From NCBI GenBank assembly GCA_035628055.1, contig DASPKO010000303.1, positions 1 through 10,696 of the forward strand: a DNA stretch of 10,696 bases, read 5' to 3'. Made by a program: the position numbers and the translations under genes. The notes under the pieces are model-generated. The model did not search any database. It was given only the letters and a program-made list of their open reading frames with translations, and was not told the origin of the DNA. Shown here in pieces: positions 5,803 to 10,696 of this stretch (within the stretch, counting starts at the first letter, position 1; every line of letters begins with the position of its first letter). Origin of the DNA: DASPKO01 sp035628055. Its GTDB lineage: Bacteria > Planctomycetota > Phycisphaerae > Phycisphaerales > UBA1924.

Positions 5803-6728
5803 GTTTGGTACGGGCGCCGCTCCAGCTCGCGGGCCGCCTCGATCGAGTAGCGCGCCCACGGGAGCTCCTGCAGCCGCTCCGCGCTGATCGGCTTGCCCGT
5901 CCGCTCGCAGATCCCGAACGTGCCCGCGTCGATCCGCTCCAGGGCCGCGTCGATCTCGCGGATGAGGTTGCGGTCCACCTGCGCCAGGTCCAGCGAGAGC
6001 GCCTGGTCGAACGTGTCGGTGCCCTGCTCGGCCATGTGCTGGGGAAGCGCCGAGAGCGACCCGCTCCCCGACTGCCGCAGCGCCTCGTCCTCCATGCGCC
6101 GCACGTCCCCCACCAGCTCCGCCCGCTTGCTCAAGAGGACCTGCTTGTAGCGGTCCAGCTCCTTCTTCGGAAGCTTGGACTTCCCCGGACCCCCCGTGTG
6201 CTCCTCGAGCGTCCCCCGTGGCGGGGCCGACGGCCCCGAGGCGATCAGCGGCTTCCACTTGGCGCCCGGCTTGATCAGCGGCTCGGTGACCGGCAACTGG
6301 AACTTGACCTTGGGCTTCGAGACCCGCACCGGCTTGGGAGTCACGATCGTGATTCCCTTGGGCGCCTTCTTCTTCGCCGCCTCGGACTCGACCGGTGCCG
6401 CCGCTGCCGGGGCCGGGGCGGGCGTTCCCTTCACCTTCTCCGGCACCCCCTTGCCGGGCTTCGGAGCAGCCACCGCCTTGGGCGCCTCCGGCTTGACGGG
6501 AGCGGGCTTCGCCGCCCCCGGGACCGGCTTGGTCTTGGGCTCGGGCTCGCGCCCCGCAACCTTCTTGGGACCCCGCGCGGGATCGGGCCGACCGGCCGCC
6601 GGCTTGGCCGACCCCGCCTTCTTCTTCGTGCTCCGCGGATCCACCTTGGGTCCCCCCTTGGAGCCGGCGGCACCGCTCGGCTTGGGCTTCCGGCTCGGCC
6701 GCTTGGATGCCCTCGCCGTCTTTGCCAC
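5799..6728 (-). CDS. DksA/TraR-like protein with long Lys/Ala/Pro-rich N-terminal tail
   Basis: A 309-residue protein in two parts. Residues 1-120 are very rich in Lys, Ala and Pro, with many KP and PK steps like histone H1 tails. Residues 121-185 are a Pro/Lys linker with some hydrophobic stretches. Residues 186-309 match the DksA/TraR family: a coiled-coil-like helix (KKELDRYKQVLLSKRAEL), then a region with conserved Asp and Glu, then FGICERTGKPISAERLQELP (271-290). The C4 zinc finger is degenerate: the four Cys positions (274, 277, 295, 298) hold Cys, Thr, Ser and Ala. DksA-like proteins bind the RNA polymerase secondary channel; whether this one does is inference. The chosen start, GTG 6726-6728, is preceded by AAGGTGG at 6738-6744. 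A TTG at 6822-6824 is possible but lacks support. The gene is coupled to lspA by a GTGA overlap. Confidence is high for the C-terminal domain and moderate for the start. Confidence 0.85.
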   Translation of the reverse strand: MAKTARASKRPSRKPKPSGAAGSKGGPKVDPRSTKKKAGSAKPAAGRPDPARGPKKVAGREPEPKTKPVPGAAKPAPVKPEAPKAVAAPKPGKGVPEKVKGTPAPAPAAAAPVESEAAKKKAPKGITIVTPKPVRVSKPKVKFQLPVTEPLIKPGAKWKPLIASGPSAPPRGTLEEHTGGPGKSKLPKKELDRYKQVLLSKRAELVGDVRRMEDEALRQSGSGSLSALPQHMAEQGTDTFDQALSLDLAQVDRNLIREIDAALERIDAGTFGICERTGKPISAERLQELPWARYSIEAARELERRPYQT

Positions 6729-6737
6729 CGATGGGGC

Positions 6738-6744
6738 CCACCTT
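6738..6744 (-). promoter_or_regulatory. Shine-Dalgarno AAGGTGG supporting the GTG 6728 start
   Basis: AAGGTGG on the minus strand lies nine bases before the GTG at 6726-6728. It supports this GTG over the upstream TTG at 6824 as the start of the DksA-like gene. Confidence 0.5.
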
Positions 6745-6848
6745 ACGCGACGCGCCCGCCGTCGCCGATTGCTCTTTGCACCTAAACCCCCGTGCGCCCC
6801 AGTGCCGGGACCAAAAGCCGGCAAGGGTATGGCCCGGCGGGCGGGGTG

Positions 6849-6879
6849 TCAAAGCCCAGGCCCCACGTTCCGGGCCTGG
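6849..6879 (-). terminator. Probable weak intrinsic terminator after accA
   Basis: On the minus strand, 10 bases after the accA stop, an exact 8-bp stem CCAGGCCC / GGGCCTGG (6879-6872 with 6863-6856) encloses an 8-base loop. It is followed by GCTTTG, a short T-run. The hairpin is strong but the U-tract poor, so it could be a weak or Rho-assisted stop. If it works, the DksA-like and lspA genes need their own promoter in the 161 bp between 6729 and 6889, where I see no convincing -35/-10 pair. Confidence 0.45.
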
Positions 6880-6889
6880 CGCGCTGGCC

Positions 6890-7936
6890 TCACCCCGCCG
6901 AGCCGGGAGCCGGTGCAGCGTCCTCCACCGCCCCGAGGCGCCGGAAGCGCTCGTACCGCAACTCCGGCAGCCGCGCCGGGTCGATCCCCCGCAGTTCCTC
7001 GAGCTGGCCCAGCACCCAGGCCTCGACCTGGGCGATCGCCGCCGCGGGATCGCGGTGGGCCCCTCCGGGCGGCTCCGGGATCACCGCGTCCACGATCCCG
7101 AGGCGCAGGTTGTCCCTGGCGGTGAGCTTCAAGGCCTGCGCGGCCGCGGAGTTGGTCTGCTCGTTGGCGGTCTTCCACAGGATCGCCGCGCATCCCTCCG
7201 GGCTGATGACCGAGTACCACGAGTGCTCGAGCATCCCCACACGGTCCGCCACGGCGATCCCCAGGGCGCCGCCGGAGCCACCCTCCCCGATCAGCACGCT
7301 CACCACCGGCGTCCTGAGCCGGCTCATCTCCCGCAGGTTCACCGCGATCGCCTCGGCCTGTCCCCGCGCCTCGGCGCCCAGGCCGGGGTACGCCCCGGGC
7401 GTGTCCACGAACGTCACCACCGGCAGCCCGAACTTCTCCGCCAGCCGCATCTTGGCGAGCGCCTTGCGATACCCCTCCGGATGGGCGCACCCGAAGTGGC
7501 AGGCGATCTTCTCCTGGGTCGTGCGCCCCTTCTGGTGGCCCACGATCAGGCACTTGAAGGGGCCGATGCGCCCGAACCCGGTCACCATCGCCGCGTCGTC
7601 GCCGTAGCGCCGATCCCCGTGCAGCTCGGCGAACTCCCGGCAGAGCCCCGCGATGTAGTCGCGCGTCTGCGGTCGCCGCGGGTGCCGGGCGACGCGCACC
7701 GTCTCCCACGGGCTCAGCCTCGCGTACAGCTCACCCAGCCGCGCCGCGTGCTCGCGGCGCAAACCGGCCAGCTCGGCGGCCGGGTCGCCCCCCGCCGCGC
7801 CCGCGGACTCCCCCTCCCCCGGCGCCCCCCCCGGGGCCGCGAGCCCGTCCCCCCGGAGGCGCTGCTCCAGGGCCTCCATCCGCCGCTCCAGCTCGGCGAG
7901 CGGCTTCTCGAAATCGAGCTGGTAATACGTGCTCAT
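6890..7936 (-). CDS. accA: Acetyl-CoA carboxylase carboxyltransferase subunit alpha
   Basis: AccA pairs with AccD to transfer the carboxyl group from carboxybiotin to acetyl-CoA, making malonyl-CoA for fatty acid synthesis in the cytoplasm. The 348 residues are slightly longer than the usual 310-330 because of a Gly/Ala/Glu-rich linker at about 31-56. Family blocks are clear: MSTYYQLDFEKPLAELE at the N-terminus, ARHPRRPQTRDYI (83-95), FAELHGDRRYGDD (102-114), GHQKGRTTQEK (133-143), FGCAHPEGYRKA (148-159), TFVDTPGAYPG (175-185), IGEGGSGGALGI (216-227) and SVISPEGCAAILWK (242-255). No zinc finger is present, so this is alpha only and not a fused AccD-AccA. The start is ATG 7934-7936, which opens directly into the conserved N-terminus. 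An AGGA lies 12 bases upstream, a loose Shine-Dalgarno. It follows the M48 protease gene by 80 bp on the same strand. accD and the biotin subunits are not in the window. Confidence 0.96.
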   Translation of the reverse strand: MSTYYQLDFEKPLAELERRMEALEQRLRGDGLAAPGGAPGEGESAGAAGGDPAAELAGLRREHAARLGELYARLSPWETVRVARHPRRPQTRDYIAGLCREFAELHGDRRYGDDAAMVTGFGRIGPFKCLIVGHQKGRTTQEKIACHFGCAHPEGYRKALAKMRLAEKFGLPVVTFVDTPGAYPGLGAEARGQAEAIAVNLREMSRLRTPVVSVLIGEGGSGGALGIAVADRVGMLEHSWYSVISPEGCAAILWKTANEQTNSAAAQALKLTARDNLRLGIVDAVIPEPPGGAHRDPAAAIAQVEAWVLGQLEELRGIDPARLPELRYERFRRLGAVEDAAPAPGSAG

Positions 7937-8016
7937 AGGCAGCGCGGGTCCTGGCCCACCGGCCACCGAGTCTACCGCGCCCCGCAGCGCCCGCCGAGAC
8001 CCCGGGCCCCGGGCAC

Positions 8017-8955
8017 CTACCGGGCCGCCCGCTCCGCGGCGCAGTGCGCGCACCACGTGTGACTCGGCCCCAGGGCCGCCAGGGCCAGCGCCAGCTCATC
8101 CCGCTCGGGACGGGGCAGCAGCGCCAGCCGCGACAGGAACCGCTGCTGATACCGCTCCGCGTGCACCTGGAAGTTCGGGTTCCCCTGCGTCGAGGCGTAC
8201 TCGGATTGCAGCAGCCGGCGGATGTTCTGAATGCGCGTCTCCGGGTACGGATGGGTCGCGAGCATCTCCGGGCCGCTGCGCCCGTCCGACGCCTCCGCCA
8301 GCACCTGCATCACCCCGAGGGCACCCACCGGGTCATACCCCGCCCGGGCCATGTAGCGCATGCCCAGCGCGTCGGCCTCGGTCTCCTGCCCGCGCCCGTA
8401 CCGCAGCAGCACGAGCTGCCCGCCCACACCGAAGGCGATCGGCGCCACCTGCTTGACGGCGTTGTTGTCCGTCGCCCCGCCCAGCACCACCCCCGCCAGC
8501 GCCCCGGCAAGACCCACGCCCAGCTGCTGGGCCACGCGGTCGTTGACATGCCGGGCCATCACGTGCCCGACCTCGTGCCCGAGCACCGCGGCCATCTGGG
8601 CCTCGTTGTCCAGCTTCTCGGCCAGCCCGCGCGAGAAGAAGACCTTCTCACCCGGGAGCGCAAAGGCGTTGATCACGTCCGAGTCCAGCAGCGTGAAGTC
8701 CCACTGCCGTTGCGGGCCGTCACCCTCGGTGTGCGCCACCAGCCGCTGCCCCACCTCGTTGACGTACGCCTGCAGGGCCGGGTCGGCGACCTCGCCGCCC
8801 ATCTCGCTGACGAGCTGCGGCGCCGCCTCCGCCCCGATCTGCAGCTCCTGCTGACGCGACAGCGCGTTGAACTGGCTCCGCCCGGTGGTGGGATTGGTCT
8901 CGCACCCGGCGAGCATCCCGGTGGAGGCCACGAGCACGATCACAAGGCGTTTCAT
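8017..8955 (-). CDS. M48-family zinc metalloprotease, lipoprotein
   Basis: A 312-residue protein with a lipoprotein signal: MKR, a hydrophobic core, and lipobox MLAGC with the lipidated Cys at 18. The mature N-terminus contains T-N-P-T-T-G-R-S-Q, common in this family. The zinc site is HEVGH at 127-131, with third ligand Glu193 in QETEADALG. Upstream NAFALPGEKVFFSRGL (96-111) and downstream ATHPYPETRIQNI (233-245) are standard M48 blocks. Gly-rich segments at about 146-160 and 172-184 separate them. It resembles the LoiP/BepA group of envelope quality-control proteases, which act on misassembled outer-membrane or periplasmic proteins; the exact role is inferred. The BepA-type TPR domain is absent. 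The last residues carry an unusual CAHC motif (302-305). The start is ATG 8953-8955, with GGAG eight bases upstream. Signal peptidase II encoded at 5077-5802 should process it. Confidence 0.94.
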   Translation of the reverse strand: MKRLVIVLVASTGMLAGCETNPTTGRSQFNALSRQQELQIGAEAAPQLVSEMGGEVADPALQAYVNEVGQRLVAHTEGDGPQRQWDFTLLDSDVINAFALPGEKVFFSRGLAEKLDNEAQMAAVLGHEVGHVMARHVNDRVAQQLGVGLAGALAGVVLGGATDNNAVKQVAPIAFGVGGQLVLLRYGRGQETEADALGMRYMARAGYDPVGALGVMQVLAEASDGRSGPEMLATHPYPETRIQNIRRLLQSEYASTQGNPNFQVHAERYQQRFLSRLALLPRPERDELALALAALGPSHTWCAHCAAERAAR

Positions 8956-9039
8956 CGGCGTGTCTCCGCGCCGCGGCCACCCCCGCCGGGGGCTAGCCCC
9001 GGTCCGTCCCCGCCGCGACCTCGTTCAATGCTACTGCCC

Positions 9040-9072
9040 GGGCCGGTGGCCCGGTTCGCGCGCCACCGGTCC
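9040..9072. repeat. Inverted repeat in the M48 protease / menG divergent region
   Basis: GGGCCGGTGGC (9040-9050) pairs with GCCACCGGTCC (9062-9072): 11 positions, ten Watson-Crick and one G-T, around an 11-base loop. No T-run follows on either strand, so a terminator is unlikely. It lies just upstream of the candidate menG -10 element and could be an operator, but its function is not shown. Confidence 0.45.
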
Positions 9073-9093
9073 GATTCGGAGAGGGCCCGGCCC

Positions 9094-9099
9094 TAAACT
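9094..9099 (+). promoter_or_regulatory. Candidate -10 element (TAAACT) of a leaderless menG transcript
   Basis: TAAACT matches TATAAT at 4 of 6 positions and stands out in very GC-rich DNA. It is six bases from ATG 9106, and no Shine-Dalgarno lies at normal distance. This is the same geometry as TATTAT before the MBL hydrolase. No -35 box is recognisable. Confidence 0.35.
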
Positions 9100-9105
9100 C
9101 GTCCA

Positions 9106-9903
9106 ATGCCCGCGCCCCCGCCCGCGCCCACGCGCCACGCCCCCGCCGCCGCGGCGGGCTGGGACACGCCGGCCCTCGCCGACCCCCACGCGGCCCCCGA
9201 CAAGCCCCAGCGCGTGCGGGCGATGTTCGCGTCCATCGCCCACCGCTACGACCTCAACAACCGCCTCCACTCCCTCGGCCTCGACCGCCGGTGGCGCAGG
9301 GTCGCCGCCCGGGCCGCCGGCGTGGGCCCCGGCGACCGCGTCCTGGACGCCGCGTGCGGCACGGGCGACCTGACCCTCGAGCTGGCCCGCGCCCGACCCC
9401 GCGAGGTCGTCGGGGTGGACTTCACCCCGGAGATGCTCGAGCTCGCCCGGCGCAAGCTGGCCGCCCGGCCCGCGGACCCGCGCACCACCGTGAGCTTCCG
9501 CGCGGGAGACGCCCTCGCCCTGGACTTTCCCGACGCCTCGTTCGACGCGGCGACGATCGGGTTCGGCCTCCGCAACGTCGCGGAGCCCGTGCGCGCCCTC
9601 GCCGAGCTGGCGCGCGTGCTCCGCCCCGGCGGGCGGGTCGTCGTCCTGGAGTTCACCACACCCCCGGGCCGACTCGCGCGCTGGGTGAACGCGGTTTATT
9701 GCCGGCGGGTCATGCCGGTGACCGCGACGCTGATCGCGCACGATCGGACCGGGGCGTACCGCTACCTGCCCGCGAGCGTCGCGACGTTCATGGACCCGCC
9801 CACCGTGTGCGCGGCGCTCCGCGACGCCGGCTTCCTCGAGGTCGCCTTCCGCCCCCTCACCCTGGGAATCTGCGGCTGCTACCGAGGCGTGCGGGGCGGA
9901 TGA
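9106..9903 (+). CDS. menG: Demethylmenaquinone (MenG/UbiE-type) methyltransferase
   Basis: This SAM-dependent enzyme methylates demethylmenaquinone in the last step of menaquinone synthesis; the same family acts in ubiquinone synthesis. The 265 residues exceed the usual 230-250 because of an Ala/Pro-rich N-terminal tail of about 33 residues. Family motifs: VRAMFASIAHRYDLNN (37-52), LHSLGLDRRWRR (54-65), the SAM-binding VLDAACGTGDLT (79-90), Asp105 in VGVDFTPEML, IGFGLRN (151-157), LRPGGRVVVLEF (172-183) and YRYLPASV (218-225). The ATG at 9106 lacks a Shine-Dalgarno. A leaderless start is possible, and a later start inside the tail cannot be excluded. Menaquinone rather than ubiquinone is assumed from the apparent lineage, so ubiE would also fit. 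The gene is divergent from the M48 protease, and its last 25 bp overlap the 3' end of the DNA methyltransferase gene on the other strand. Confidence 0.92.
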   Translation: MPAPPPAPTRHAPAAAAGWDTPALADPHAAPDKPQRVRAMFASIAHRYDLNNRLHSLGLDRRWRRVAARAAGVGPGDRVLDAACGTGDLTLELARARPREVVGVDFTPEMLELARRKLAARPADPRTTVSFRAGDALALDFPDASFDAATIGFGLRNVAEPVRALAELARVLRPGGRVVVLEFTTPPGRLARWVNAVYCRRVMPVTATLIAHDRTGAYRYLPASVATFMDPPTVCAALRDAGFLEVAFRPLTLGICGCYRGVRGG

Positions 9904-10696
9904 AGCGCCGGGGGATGCCGCCCGCGCCGGCGCGCCCGCGTCCCCGTCCCCGGGGCGCCGCCGGGCTCCGGCGCACGGGCCGCGGCCCGCGCGGCCGCGA
10001 CCGCGCGCCGTGCCAGGTCAACGTATTCGGGCAGCAGCTCGATACCCAGAAAGCGCCGTCCCAGGCCCACCGCCGCCCGCGCGGTCGTGCCGCTGCCCAT
10101 GAAGCAGTCGAGCACCAGGTCGCCGGGGTCCGTCAGAAGCCGAATGAGGCGGCTGGGGAGCTCGAGCGGGAACTTGGCCTCGTGATCGTCGTTGCTGCGC
10201 ACCGAGGGGAAGGTCCACACGCCGCGCGAGCCCCACTCCGACCACTCCGCGCGCGTGAGCCGCTCACGATCCACGCGCGTGATGCCCGGCTTCCAGAAGA
10301 TGTAGACGTACTCGAACTCGTCGACCGCCCGGTAGGAGTTGGTGTGCCAGCGCGAGTTCTGCCAGGCCGGGTCCTTCGCCCAGACGCGCCGGTCGTACAG
10401 GTACAGCCCGGCGGCGTACGCGGCCGACTCGAGCAGCTCGCCCACCAGCTTCACGCGCGTCTGCGTGCCGTGTTTTCCGCCACGGATATTGTTGTCTCTG
10501 AGGCGGCGATCGACCGTTTGCTCGCTCACCCCGAGGCGCCGAGCCAGTTGGTAACGATTCAAGCCTGGATTGCTGGCTAACTCGCGCTCGATGTCCTGGC
10601 GCGTCAGAGGTATCCGGTTCCCGGAAAGGTTCTCCGCCTGAATCCGCGGGATCGCCGGGTCGGCAAAGCACAGGATGTCGGCGATGTTCACCGCCA
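9879..10696 (-). CDS. Site-specific DNA methyltransferase (N4/N6, beta-type order), partial
   Basis: The C-terminal part of a DNA amino-methyltransferase; the gene enters from the right edge, and its true start and target-base motif (DPPY or SPPY) lie outside. Residues are counted from a GTG codon at 10689-10691, which is probably internal. VNIADI at 1-6 resembles the segment after motif IV in this class. A helix-turn-helix-like stretch occupies about 31-75 (NRYQLARRLGVSEQTVDRRL at 45-64). Then come YDRRVWAKDPAW (99-110), AVDEFEYVYIFWK (122-134), HEAKFPLELPSRLI (170-183, motif X-like) and the SAM site VLDCFMGSGTT (193-203), followed by GIELLPEYVDLA. Motif IV presumably before I and X is the beta-class order. 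The C-terminal 40 residues are Ala/Pro/Arg-rich and look like added sequence. GC is near 62% over 10441-10680, lower than its neighbours, suggesting transfer. No restriction enzyme gene is visible, so orphan or R-M status is unknown. Confidence 0.9.
   Translation of the reverse strand, partial: AVNIADILCFADPAIPRIQAENLSGNRIPLTRQDIERELASNPGLNRYQLARRLGVSEQTVDRRLRDNNIRGGKHGTQTRVKLVGELLESAAYAAGLYLYDRRVWAKDPAWQNSRWHTNSYRAVDEFEYVYIFWKPGITRVDRERLTRAEWSEWGSRGVWTFPSVRSNDDHEAKFPLELPSRLIRLLTDPGDLVLDCFMGSGTTARAAVGLGRRFLGIELLPEYVDLARRAVAAARAAARAPEPGGAPGTGTRARRRGRHPPALHPPRTPR

Noticed and set aside
5803..6852. lspA frame continuing open through the DksA-like gene (as one 591-residue frame)
   Set aside because: High GC keeps this frame open. 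Its translation is Gly/Ala/Arg-rich shadow of the DksA-like gene, and TM1 and the LspA motifs begin only after the GTG at 5802.
6175..7125. Long plus-strand frame of low-complexity Gly/Ala/Pro/Leu sequence
   Set aside because: It is the antisense of the Lys/Ala/Pro-rich tail and part of accA, where both sense genes have clear family matches. It has no ribosome-binding site or recognisable motif.
8000..8015. GC-only palindromic stretch between the M48 protease stop and accA as a terminator
   Set aside because: CCCGGG-type self-complementarity is expected by chance in this GC-rich DNA, and no T-run follows on the minus strand.
1..10696. CRISPR arrays, tRNA or rRNA genes, insertion sequences, attachment sites, replication origin
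   Set aside because: No regularly spaced repeats, tRNA-like cloverleaf with T-loop signature, transposase motifs, or AT-rich DnaA-box clusters were seen by eye in the window.

Overview
The window is a dense, very GC-rich bacterial chromosome segment with intergenic gaps all under about 165 bp. A hand count gives 78% G+C over 9361-9420 inside the menaquinone methyltransferase gene. The genes suggest a Gram-negative-type bacterium that uses menaquinone. Tentatively this is a Planctomycetota (Phycisphaerae-like) genome: long signal peptidase II, a degenerate DksA-like protein with a Lys/Ala/Pro tail, an HDOD protein, and small TPR and repeat-rich membrane proteins. That assignment is inference from family resemblance; there is no rRNA here to settle it.

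Layout, left to right. A truncated lipoprotein gene (minus, 1-222) and a 103-residue TPR protein (minus, 308-619) are divergent from a plus-strand run. That run holds a 3-hydroxyacyl-CoA dehydrogenase (689-1579), a YkgJ-type cysteine-cluster protein overlapping it by ATGA (1576-2094), and an HDOD-domain protein (2211-3104) that follows a foldable 116-bp leader and ends at a clear intrinsic terminator (3146-3180). A glyoxalase II-like metallo-beta-lactamase-fold hydrolase (minus, 3198-3878) is divergent from a two-TM protein with about four ~50-residue helical repeats (plus, 3948-5066). Next comes a minus-strand block read from right to left: an M48 metalloprotease lipoprotein (8017-8955), acetyl-CoA carboxylase alpha subunit accA (6890-7936), a DksA/TraR-like protein with an H1-like basic tail (5799-6728), and lspA (5077-5802), whose GTG start overlaps the dksA-like stop. 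On the right, a MenG/UbiE methyltransferase (plus, 9106-9903) converges with, and overlaps by 25 bp, a DNA methyltransferase running off the right edge (minus, 9879-10696).

Functional themes are lipid and acyl-CoA metabolism (accA, hydroxyacyl-CoA dehydrogenase), envelope lipoproteins (lspA, which should process the M48 protease and the left-edge lipoprotein), quinone synthesis (menG), and one probably acquired element, the DNA methyltransferase. That gene has lower GC (about 62% over 10441-10680 by hand count) and an apparent helix-turn-helix segment inserted in its catalytic domain.

Most of the window is ordinary housekeeping. I see no CRISPR array, transposase, tRNA, rRNA or obvious new multi-gene system. 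The points most worth a second look are the methyltransferase insertion, the zinc-finger-less DksA-like/H1-tail protein coupled to lspA, the structured leader before the HDOD gene, and two probable leaderless starts.
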